From Megalopta genalis (lineage: Eukaryota > Arthropoda > Insecta > Hymenoptera > Halictidae), in contig NW_027477011.1 in assembly GCF_051020955.1 (NCBI RefSeq), positions 1 to 64,000 on the forward strand: 64,000 nucleotides of DNA, in the 5' to 3' direction. A program made the translations under genes and the position numbers. The notes below the pieces were generated by a model. That model did not search any database. It was not told the DNA's origin and was given only the letters and a program-made list of their open reading frames with translations. Positions 26,138-35,650 of this stretch are shown piece after piece (positions within the stretch are counted from its first letter, which is position 1; each line of letters opens with the position of its first letter).

Positions 26138-28408
26138 TCAGTACGCTCTTCTTGTTGCATATAATGTAGCTTGAGTACCAGCGTGCATGTGAATTATGTG
26201 TTCGTTCTGGATGATGAGGTTGGTTGTGTGCGACTTCGGTAGGATAATAGGGTGTTTTTGCGTGAATGTCAGCGTTGAATTTCTCAGTCTACCTCCGACT
26301 CGTAGTATCCCGTCTTGGTCAATGAATGGATGTAGTCTCGCTAATTTTCCGGTGATCTTGTGATGCCGATGCTGTCGTATGAGATGGAATTCGTCTGCGA
26401 AGTAAGACCGTTGCAATAATTTTATAACGGTTGTCCTTGCTCGAGCTAACTCGGTTGCCTGTAGAGTACCTTTCGTCATCCGTCCTGGCTTCCACCGTAG
26501 GCACCATGCAACGACCCGCAAAAGCCTGCTCCACGACGAGAACCGTTCGAGTAAACTTGCGTCGATGGTGGTCATAGCTAAGCAGACAGCAACCCGTTGC
26601 TCCGAGTCATCGAGAACAGGTGCTAATTTTCCATTTGGCCAGTATGACTCATCCTGGTGAAGCCAAGTTGGGCCATTGCACCAGATGGACGGTCGAAGGA
26701 ACTCCTCTATTGATTGTCCTCGAGAAATGAGATCTGCTGGGTTATCAGCTGAGCTAACGTGGCGCCATTCTTCGATCTTTGTTTTGGATTGGATCTCGGA
26801 CACCCGGTTGGCGACGAATGTTTTTAATGTATGAGGTGACGAATTAAGCCAATGCAAAACTATTGTTGAATCTGTCCATAAAATCGTGCGGTCGATGTGT
26901 ATGTGTAATGCTTTATGAATAGTATTAATGAGCGATGATGGTAATAAGGCTCCACACAATTCGAGTCGCGGGATAGATTGACTCTTTAACGGTGCAACCT
27001 TCGATTTGGCTGCTAGGAGTTCCACCTGCGTTTGACCCTCTGCATCTGTAGAACGGAGGTATACACAGGCTCCGTACGCCTTCTCGCTGGCGTCGCAGAA
27101 TCCATGTAACTGGATGGTTGAAGCCGCAGTGATTACGGTTTTCCGATTAAATGTCACATTGTTGAGCAATGGTAGTTGCGTGTAGTATCGTGTCCATTCC
27201 GTGTGTAAGCTCATGGGTAGCGATTCGTCCCAATCAACTTTCAAAGTCCATATTTTCTGGAGGAGGATTTTTGCCACGATGATGACTGGGCCTAGGAGAC
27301 CCAACGGGTCATAAACCTTTGCTATTTCAGAACTGATCAATCGTTTGGTGACTCGAGATGCATGTGTGAGAGGTTTGACTGTGTATGTAATGGAGTCCTT
27401 GACTGAATCCCAAACGATCCCGAGCGTTTTGATTGTTGAAGATTCACCGAGGTGAAGTTTCTGGTTGATATTCTGATCGGACAACCCGCTTAACAATTCA
27501 TGGTTATTGGAAGCCCATTGCCTGATATTTAGACCGGATAAGCGAAGGAGTTGTATAAGTTCGTTTCGTGATGCGAGGGTCTCTTGGATCGTGGACGCGC
27601 CGGTGAGTGCATCATCCACATAGAAATCCTGCTGCAAGATTTTCGCGGCGGAAGGAAAGCGGTGACCTTCGTCTTGTGCCAGTTGTTGGAGGCATCTGAT
27701 TGCCAGATATGGGGCGGCTGATAGGCCGAATGTAACCGTATTTAGTTCATAAGTTTTTACGCAATTGTCGGTGTCACGCCAGAGGATTCTCTGGTACCTT
27801 CTGTCTTCTGGGCGCACGAGAAATTGCCTATACATTTTCTCGATGTCGCCAGTAATAACATACTGATGGATGCGAAATCGGAGCAAAATGTATAACAGAT
27901 CGTCCTGTATTTTGGGTCCAATGTGTAAGGTGTCGTTAAGTGAAAATCCAGTGCTTGTGATTGCCGACCCGTCGAAGACTACGCGTAATTTAGTTGTATC
28001 GCTCGACATTTTGATGACCCCGTGATGTGGAAGATAGTATCCTTGGTGAGATATCTGCACTTCGGACATGTGGCCAAGATCGAGATATTCTTGAATGATT
28101 GATTGGTACTGCTGTTTCAAGTCTGGATCGCGTTTGAATTTCCGTTCTAATGAGATGAGACGCTTCAGTGCTTGCGTCTTGGATTCACCCAGCTTGTCCT
28201 TGTTTTCGTTAAATGGAAGTGCGACAACATATCTAGCTTCTGTGTTTCTTGTAACGGTATTCTGAAAATGTTGTTCGCACGTCGATTCTGATTTGGATAG
28301 ATGCTGAGATTGTGGACCTTCTTCGATTTCCCAGAAACGTGCTAGCTCGCGTTGTAGTGCCGTTGTTGTATGGCATGTGACCTTCTGCCTTGGTTGTGCT
28401 GTTGGCAC
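26138..28408 (-). pseudogene. pol: Reverse transcriptase-RNase H, with Peptidase_A17-like region
   Basis: This 756-codon frame holds a full RT palm. LRVVFDGSA lies near residues 141-149, the first catalytic Asp is in TGDIEKMY (D188), TFGLSAAPY lies at 226-234, and the active site is FYVDD (D265, D266). A Pao-type connecting region follows, with KVYDPLGLLGPV at about 364-375. RNase H residues are visible as GFCDAS (D439), RLELCGA (E483), WTDST (D513) and NPADLISRG (D559). The start of the integrase zinc-binding region lies at the end (HIIHMHAG). The frame ends at TGA 26138-26140, and integrase continues in the same frame. The domain is internally intact, so the enzyme core itself is not visibly damaged. 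The methionine at 28408 is only the first in frame; family-like sequence extends slightly upstream. Confidence 0.93.
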
Positions 28409-28965
28409 ACTGCCTCCGATGACCCATCCAACATTGTCTTTTGGAGGAAAAGATCTGGGCCGTCTGGTTGAGAAAGATCAATTTGCCCTACGCATAATAT
28501 CGATAGCGCTGTTCCAGCCCCCAGTAACATGTCGATTGGTGCTGGTCGATGGAACGTTGAGTCGGCGAGCTCGATGTTGCGAGGGATTCTGAGCATTGTG
28601 CGGTCGACTGTCTGGTCTGGTACTAATGGAGCGATGTTTGGTACGATCAAAAATGTAAGGGTTCGATGATAATTGCTGACCTTAGATTGAATGTTTGCCC
28701 TAATGGTATGGTTAGATATGGTCGACAGAGCATTGAGAGCGCCCACAGAGATGGTGCATCGATCTTGCGGCAAACGGAGCCTCTTGGCTAGATCTTCTGT
28801 CATAAAATTGGTGGTAGAGCAAGTGTCAACTAAGGCACGGCATGATATTATGTTCTGATCGACATCGGCGACATTAATCTGAGCTGTGACTAATAATTCG
28901 TTGGTGTCGGAATTTATTATGAAGGTGTGTGTCTGGATGGGTCTTGGGATTTTCTGCGATAGTAG
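28342..28965 (-). pseudogene. pro: Retroviral-type aspartic protease segment (DUF1758-like)
   Basis: The frame is open from after the TGA at 28966 down to 28342. It reads RALVDTCSTTNF across 28804-28839, which is the place of the active-site loop of Pao aspartic proteases. The catalytic Asp codon is at 28825-28827. The third residue of the usual D-T/S-G motif is Cys here rather than Gly. The rest fits the family, with LLGAGTALSILCVGQ near the end. The final residues after about 28430 are out of frame relative to the polymerase, which begins in another register, so a frame step lies near 28420-28440. The protease would process Gag-Pol if intact. Confidence 0.75.
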
Positions 28966-29376
28966 TCATATGGGCCTTGGTCTCTCGTCGGTTGCTGCCT
29001 TGTCTTGAAGTGATGTGGGGATGGGCGGATCGTGTGTTGAGCTTGGTGGAGTGACAGTTCGTTCACGTGTTGAATGTTCTTGTCGGTGTAGGAGAGTGTG
29101 GTGTCGTTGTTGGCATATTCGGCAATGAAACTTCGATCGACACACACTGGACGTGTGTCCGTTACCCAGGCAGTTTTGACATAGTGCGGCCTCAGCAACG
29201 GCCTTCATTCGCTCATTGACGGACAATACATTAAACGCTTCGCAGTTCCCGATTCTTTCTTGTGACGTAAGTTTGAACGCGCGGAAATCCCCGGTTAGGT
29301 ACTCGTGAGTTCTCTGATGACAATGTTTGGCGTCCGGTCGAAACACGTATCCCGGGCGCGGATGCAACCCTGTCAA
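28966..29376 (-). pseudogene. gag: gag, zinc-knuckle (nucleocapsid) segment
   Basis: This 136-codon frame carries C-x2-C-x4-H-x4-C (CQNCLGNGHTSSVC, residues 66-79), followed by a second cluster with CRIC and several histidines (residues 85-97, ending HHTLLH). That pairing is typical of the Pao nucleocapsid, which binds RNA. It is one base out of register with the upstream gag segment. It ends at TGA (28966-28968), and the protease-like region continues in the same frame beyond that stop. The methionine at 29376 is simply the first in the frame and probably not a true start. Confidence 0.85.
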
Positions 29377-29953
29377 AAGCTGCAGGTGAGCAATTTGCTC
29401 GTTTCTGGAGGAACTCGATCAGATGCTCGTACGAAGGCATTTTTTTATCGGGTAGTGTAAGTTCCCATTGCCAGATGGTATCGGGATTCAGTTTCGCGAG
29501 AGCAATTGAAATTAGGAGAGTGTTCCAGGATGTCACGGGTTCTCCGAGATTCTGCAACGCCCGCAGATGTTGCTTCAAAGAGTCTAATAAATCTCCCAGT
29601 GCTTGCGGTGTGTCTTTCGCTAGTTTCGGAATCTCCTGAATAGCGTTGCAATGTCGCAGTAAGACTAGTCGCGGGCAGTCGAATTTCTCTTTCAATATCG
29701 CGATCGCGTCAAGATAATTAGCATCTGTGGTGTTGAGAGATTGAATGCATGCCGCGGCTTTGCCGGTAAGGGTCGAACGCAGGTATTGTAATTTCTGAAC
29801 CGGAGAAAGACTCTCATTGCGATCAATCATTGAAGTGAACAGATCGTAAAATGACGCCCACCTTTCAATAGAACCATCGAACGTGGGTAGCCGCATTTCA
29901 GGTAACTTTATCGCCATCGGACCCGATATGGTAGGAGCAGGTGAATTAGTGAC
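29231..29953 (-). pseudogene. gag: gag, DUF1759-like capsid segment
   Basis: In the same frame as the upstream segment, the sequence reads LPEMRLPTFDGSIERWASF and continues with LSPVQKLQYLRSTLTGKAA. This is the signature of the DUF1759 Gag region of Pao elements, which corresponds to capsid-like helices. The open part from methionine at 29917 has 228 codons. The last 40-50 residues before the stop at 29231 do not look like the family, and the zinc-knuckle region is read from a frame one base further on. A frame step is therefore placed between about 29425 and 29231. The exact base cannot be set from the sequence alone. Confidence 0.85.
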
Positions 29954-30274
29954 TTAGTCACGCGGAACATCTTGCGGTTGAATTGCTTCACGCATTCGTT
30001 TTGCTCTGCCATGTGTTGCAAAATATTTTGCTTGAATTTCAAACTTGCGGTCGTCTTCGGATTCAGGATCTTCGAGGTCTTCTAGAAGGAACTCGTAATC
30101 CTTCCATGCCTTCTCTACTGAGTTTGTATAAAAGTCGAGGACGTGTTTTTCCAGATTACCGGTTTGTTCGCTATTGTCAAGGAATTTAGTGATCTCCGCG
30201 AGTTGTTTGATTATTTGATTGCGCCTGCGTCGTAGAGTGCTGGATTGAGTACCGTTGGGCTTCTGAATGGACAT
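29954..30274 (-). pseudogene. gag: gag, N-terminal segment, ended by an in-frame stop
   Basis: The frame starts at a methionine about 220 bp inside the 5' LTR and runs 106 codons. It is rich in charged residues, with a basic stretch (LRRRRNQ) near the start and an acidic stretch (EDLEDPESEDD) in the second half, consistent with the helical N-terminal region of BEL/Pao Gag. It ends at TAA (29954-29956). The next segment continues in the same frame after 12 more codons (29918-29953) without a start, so the stop is best read as one nonsense change inside a longer gag. The structural role of Gag in particle formation is family knowledge. A sequencing error is the main alternative. Confidence 0.8.
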
Positions 30275-30479
30275 GGTGGTAATGGGAGCGCGATACGGGA
30301 ATCAGTGATACTCTAAACAAGACTACCTTTACGGAGTGAGGACGTCAGGAAGGTTGAACTCCGGTGATGTCACGAAGTCCTGTCGTCTTGAAAAGAGATG
30401 CTCGGGTGGACGTCCGTTGTGGTGGCACTGATTCAACCGGGATGCTGTGTTTGATGTGTTTGTTGTAGGAACGCTCACA
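30275..30479 (-). other. 5' leader of the retrotransposon
   Basis: This is the sequence between the primer-binding site and the first gag methionine. It is expected to hold packaging and translation signals, but none can be named from sequence. A short open frame here overlaps the primer-binding site and is not supported as a gene. Confidence 0.7.
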
Positions 30480-30496
30480 TCCGGCTCGATGGACCA
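30480..30496 (-). promoter_or_regulatory. Primer-binding site, tRNA-Tyr-like
   Basis: One base inside the 5' LTR, the minus strand reads TGGTCCATCGAGCCGGA. It starts with TGG, the complement of the tRNA CCA end. The plus-strand sequence matches the 3' end of animal tRNA-Tyr, as I recall it, with one mismatch in the acceptor stem. Position and sequence fit a minus-strand DNA priming site. Confidence 0.8.
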
Positions 30497-30497
30497 A

Positions 30498-31233
30498 TGT
30501 TGATCGCGCACCGATACTGCGACCGTTGTTCGGTCTACGGGGGTTGTAAATTCCCGATTCTAATTTGACAATGTGGTTCGCGATGCTCTGTGCCCACTTA
30601 AAGTAACAGAGCTGGTAATGAAGGGTATTGACTGTTGCACTTTTTAACAGAAATAACGATTTTAATTTAGAAGACTAGATATAGTACATGGAGTGTTTTC
30701 GGTCTGTGTAGTGTCGAATGATTGTTGAAAACTATGTTTTTCTGCGTTTTACTGTACGCGCCCCGACTGGTCGTGTTATTTTATATCGGTCACCCCCGTT
30801 TGAGATCCCTGAAGGAACCACCACCTCCACGCCGGGACGCACTGATTGGTTTTTCTCGAAGATTGCGATTTTCCAATCAGTGTCCTCTAAGCTTTTCGTC
30901 ACCACCCTCTCGTATCGTCCTACACGAGCCTTGTCTAGGAGAGGGGGGTGTTGCGTAGTTGCGTGGTCGGGAGGTCCACTGGGGCCTGAGATATCGTCCC
31001 CGCGACGGTTGGGACTAAACTTTCTCAAGACCCGTTAAATTCTCAAATTTACGACGGTGTTGTTTTTTCGGGCCTTTCGTGCCTACGACGCGTCGCGGTC
31101 ATTAAAGAGACGGAAGACCCTGCACCGATGTTCTGCAGATGGAAAAAAGGTTTCCGTCTCTTTATGATCCTCGCTGGTCCACGCCATAAACTTTCGCGAA
31201 AGCGGCCTACGGGAGGACCTACAGAACGGAACA
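30498..31233 (-). repeat. 5' LTR of the BEL/Pao element
   Basis: This 736-bp LTR is upstream on the minus strand and should hold the element's promoter. It ends next to the primer-binding site and is followed on the plus side by ATCAG and then array sequence. The inverted-repeat arms seen in the other LTR are conserved here at 31103-31115 and 31152-31164, and the palindrome at 31191-31202. No clear TATA box was recognised. Confidence 0.95.
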
Positions 31234-31238
31234 ATCAG
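31234..31238. other. Target site duplication ATCAG, right copy
   Basis: ATCAG directly follows the LTR end AACA and matches 24125-24129. The next base continues the interrupted monomer in phase. Confidence 0.95.
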
Positions 31239-31408
31239 ATACAGGCGATATAAGTGATATAGCTTCAAATGCAGGAGAAACAAACGAGTTAGCTTCAAAT
31301 CAATGCTATGTAGAAGGTTTAACTTCAATTCAATGCGACGCAAATGATTTAGCTTCAGAGACATGCGGTATAAGTGATATTGCTTCAAATGCAGACGAAT
31401 CAAACGAG

Positions 31409-33450
31409 TTACTTTCAAAATCCATGCGATACACATGATTTAGCATCAAATGAATACGATATAGAAGAATTAGCTTCAAATCGATGCGCCACAAATGATT
31501 TGGATACAAATGCTTGAGATATAAATGATATAGCTACAAATGCATGCGAAACAAACGAGTTATCGTCAAAGCCATGCGAAACACATGATTTAACTTCAAG
31601 TCAATGCTATGTAGAAGGTTTAGATTCAAATCCATGCGGAACACATGATTTAGCTGCAAATCAATGCGATGTAGAATGTTTAGATGCACATCCATGCGGT
31701 ACACATGATGTAGCAACTAATCAATGCGATGTAGAAGGTTTAGCTTCAAATCCATGCGACACAAATGATTTGGCTTCAAATCCTTGCGATATAAACTATA
31801 TAGTTTCAAATGCAGACGAAACAAACGAGTTAGCTTCAAATCCATGCGACACAAATGATTTAGCTTCAGATACTTGCGATATAAGTGATATTGCTTCAAA
31901 TGCAGACGAATCAAACGAGTTAATTTCAAAATCCATGCGATACACATGATTTAGCATCAAATGAATACGATATAGAAGAATTAGCTTCAAATCGATGCGC
32001 CACAAATGATTTGGATTCAAATGCTTGCGATATAAATGATATAGCTACAAATGCATGCGAAACAAACGAGTTATTGTCAAAGCCATGCGAAACACATGAT
32101 TTAACTTCAAGTCAATGCTATGTAGAAGGTTTAGATTCAAATCCATGCGGAACACATGATTTAGCTGCAAATCAATGCGATGTAGAATGTTTAGATGCAC
32201 ATCCATGCGGTACACATGATGTAGCAACTAATCAATGCGATGTAGAAGGTTTAGCTTCAAATCCATGCGACACAAATGATTTGGCTTCAAATCCTTGCGA
32301 TATAAATTATATAGTTTCAAATGCAGACGAAACAAACGAGTTAGCTTCAAATCCATGCGACACAAATGATTTAGCTTCAGATACATGCGATATAAGTGAT
32401 ATAGCTTCAAATGCAGACGAAACAGACGAGTTAGCTTCAAATCCAAGCGAAACAGATGATTTTGATTCAAATCAAAGCGATGTAGAAGCTTTAGCTTCAA
32501 ATCCATACGAAACAAATGATTCAGGTTCAGATATTTGCGATATAAGTGATATAGATTCAAATGCAGAAGAAGCATACGATTTAGCCTCAAATCCATGCGA
32601 AAAATATGATTTAGCTGCAAATCAATGCTATGTAGAAGGTTTAACTTCAAATCCATGCGACGCAAATGATTTAGCTTCAGAGACATGCGATATAAGTGAT
32701 ATTGCTTCAAATGCAGACGAATCAAACGAGTTAGCTTCAAAATCCATGCGATACACATGATTTACCATCAAATCAATACGATGTAGAAGGTTTAGCTTCA
32801 AATACATGCGCCACAAATGATTTGGATTCAAATGCTTGGGATATAAATGATATAGCTACAAATGCATGCGAAACAAACGAGTTATCGTCAAAGCCATGCA
32901 AAACACATGATTTAGATTCAAGTCAATGCTATGTAGAAGGTTTAGATTCAAATCCATGCGGAACACATGATTTAGCTGCAAATCAATGCGATGTAGAATG
33001 TTTAGATGCACATCCATGCGGTACACATGATGTAGCAACTAATCAATGCGATGTAGAAGATTTAGCTTCAAATCCATGCGACACAAATGATTTGGCTTCA
33101 AATCCTTGCCATATAAATTATATAGTTTCAAATGCAGACGAAACAACCGAGTTAGCTTCAAATCCATGCGACACAAATGATTTAGCTTCAGATACTTGCG
33201 ATATAAGTGATATAGCTTCAAATGCAGACGAAACAGACGAGTTAGCTTCAAATCCAAGCGAAACAGATGATTTTGCTTCAAATCAAAGCGATGTAGAAGC
33301 TTTAGCTTCAAATCCATACGAAACAAATGATTCAGGTTCAGATATTTGCGATATAAGTGACATAGATTCAAATGCAGCAGAAGTATACGATTTAGCCTCA
33401 AATCCATGCGAAAAATATGATTTAGCTGCAAATCAATGCGATGTAGAAGG
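31409..33450. repeat. HOR-D, modules of 511 and 811 bp
   Basis: Modules start with a 31-bp monomer at 31409, 31920 and 32731. The first is 511 bp and the second 811 bp; they differ by ten monomers. Both lengths are a multiple of 30 plus one, the extra base coming from the 31-bp unit. The third module follows the second closely to about 33430-33450. A diverged partial copy recurs at about 34350-34760. Confidence 0.85.
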
Positions 33451-35220
33451 TTTAGCTTCAATTCCATCCGAAACACATAATTTATCTTCAAATCAATGCA
33501 ATGTAGAAGGTTTAGCTTCATATCTATGCGAAACAAATGCTTGAGCTTCAAACACTTGGGATGTAGGTGATATAGCTTCAACTGCATGCGAAACAAACGA
33601 GCTAGCTTCAAATCCATGCGAAACACATGATTTAGCTACAAATCAAATCGAAGTAGAAGGATTAGCTACAAGTCCATGCGAAACAAATGATTTAGCATCA
33701 GATACTTGCGATGTAACTGATATAGCTTCAAATGCAGGGGATACAAACGAGTTAGTATCAAATCCATGCAAAACACATGATTTAGCTTCAAATGAATGCG
33801 ATGTAGAAGGTTTAGCTTCAAATCGAAGCGAAACACATGATGTAGGCTCAAATCAATGCGAAGTAGAAGGCTTAGCTTCAAATCCATGCGAAACAAATGA
33901 CTTAGGTTCAGATAATGCAGTCGAAACAAACGAGTTAGCTTCAAATCTATGCTGTGTAGAAGGTTTAGCTTCAAATACATAAGAAACCAATGATTCAGCT
34001 TCAGATACTTGCGATATAAGTGATATAGCTTGAAATGCAGACGGAACAAACGAGCTAGCTTCAAATCTATGAGATGTAGAATGTTTAGCTTCAAATGCAA
34101 GCGAAACTAATGATTTAGCTTCAGATACTTGCGATATAAGTGATATAGCCTTAGATGCAGACGAAACAAACGAGGTATCTTCAAATCCATGAGAATCACA
34201 TGATTTAGCTTCAAATAAATGCGATTTAGAAGGTTAAGCTTCAAATGCATGCGAAACAAATGATTTGGCTTCAGATACTTGAGATATAAGTGATATAGCG
34301 TCAAATGCAGGCGAAACGAACGACTTTGCTTCAAATCCATGCATAATACATTATTAAGCTTCAAGTCAATGCTATGTAGAAAGTTTAACTTCAAATCCAT
34401 GCGACGCAAATGATTTAGCTTCAGAGACATGCGATATAAGTGATATTGCTTCAAATGCAGACGAATCAAACGAGTTAGCTTCAAAATCCATGCGATACAC
34501 ATGATTTACCATCAAATCAATACGATGTAGAAGGTTTAGCTTCAAATCCATGCGCCACAAATGATTTGGATTCAAATCCTTGCGATATAAATTATATATG
34601 TTCAAATGCAGACGAAACAAACGAGTTAGCTTCAAATCCATGCGACACAAATGATTTAGATTCAGATACTTGCGATATAAGTGATATAGCTTCAAATGCA
34701 GACGAAACAAACGAGTTAGCTTCAAATGCATGCGATACACATTATTTAGCTGCAAATCAATGTGATGTACAAGATTTATCTTCAAACCATGCGAAACAAA
34801 TTATATAGTATCAGATACTTCCGATATAAGTGACACAGCTTCAAATGCAGGAGAAAGAAACGAGTTAGCATAAAAACTCATGCGAAAAATATGATTCAAC
34901 TGCAAAACAATGCGATGTAGAAGGTTTAGCTTAAAATCCATCCGACACATAATTTATCTTCAAATCAATGGAATGTAGAAGGTTTAGCTTCATATCTATG
35001 CGAAACAAATGATTGAGCTTCAAACACTTGGGATGTAGGTTATATAGCTTCAACTGCATGCGAAGCAAACGAGCTAGCTTCCAATCCATGCGAAACACAT
35101 GATGTAGCAGCAAATCAATGCGATGTAGAAGGTTTAGCTTCAAATCTATGCGAAACAAATGATTTAGGTTCAGATACTTGCGACATAAGTGATATAGCTT
35201 CAAATGCAGGATATAAAAAC
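33451..35220. repeat. Diverged monomers between HOR-D and a 210-bp duplication
   Basis: The 30-bp phase continues but monomers are more varied, with several short units (for example near 33910-33930 and 34780-34800). A partial HOR-D copy lies at about 34350-34760. No gene or foreign sequence is seen. Confidence 0.8.
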
Positions 35221-35650
35221 GAGTTAGCTTCAAATCCATGCAAAACACATGATTTGTCCTCAAATACTTGCGATATTACTGATATAGATTCAAATGAAGA
35301 CGAAACAAACGAGTTAGCTTCAAATCTATTCCATGTAGAAGGTTTAGCATCAAATCCATGCGATACCAATGAATTAGCTTCAGATGCTTGCGATATAAGT
35401 GATATAGCTTCAAATGCAGGGGAATCAAACGAGTTAGCTTCAAATCCATGCAAAACACATGATTTGTCCTCAAATACTTGCGATATTACTGATATAGATT
35501 CAAATGAAGACGAAACAAACGAGTTAGCTTCAAATCTATTCCATGTAGAAGGTTTAGCATCAAATCCATGCGATACCAATGAATTAGCTTCAGATGCTTG
35601 CGATATAAGTGATATAGCTTCAAATGCAGGGGAATCAAACGAGTTAGCTT
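35221..35650. repeat. Perfect 210-bp (seven-monomer) tandem duplication
   Basis: The sequence from 35221 repeats at 35431 without any difference seen up to about 35650. The unit includes rare monomers reading LASNLFHVEG and DSNEDETNE, which appear in no other copy I noticed. This makes it one of the youngest events in the window. Confidence 0.9.

Larger units (their letters stand above)
24130..31233 (-). mobile_element. BEL/Pao-type LTR retrotransposon, complete but with broken coding region
   Basis: The element is 7,104 bp long with two 736-bp LTRs that begin TGTT and end AACA. It is flanked by the perfect 5-bp direct repeat ATCAG (24125-24129 and 31234-31238). On the minus strand the order is 5' LTR, primer-binding site, gag with DUF1759-like and zinc-knuckle segments, aspartic-protease-like segment, reverse transcriptase with YVDD, RNase H, integrase, polypurine tract and 3' LTR. 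Protease-RT-RNase H-integrase order and the DUF1759/DUF1758-like segments place it in BEL/Pao. In-frame stops at 29954-29956, 28966-28968 and 26138-26140, and frame steps near 29231-29425 and 28420-28440, break the reading frame. No envelope-like frame is seen between integrase and the 3' LTR. Young LTRs combined with several lesions suggest either a copy mobilised in trans or some sequencing error. Confidence 0.97.

Noticed and set aside
30329..30511. 60-codon frame in the 5' leader
   Set aside because: It crosses the primer-binding site and LTR edge and has no family resemblance.
32011..32760. 249-codon plus-strand frame of cysteine-containing decapeptides
   Set aside because: It is the same monomers in the plus register. 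Recurrent stops in neighbouring units and the 31-bp unit at its end break it, with no start context or splice signals seen.
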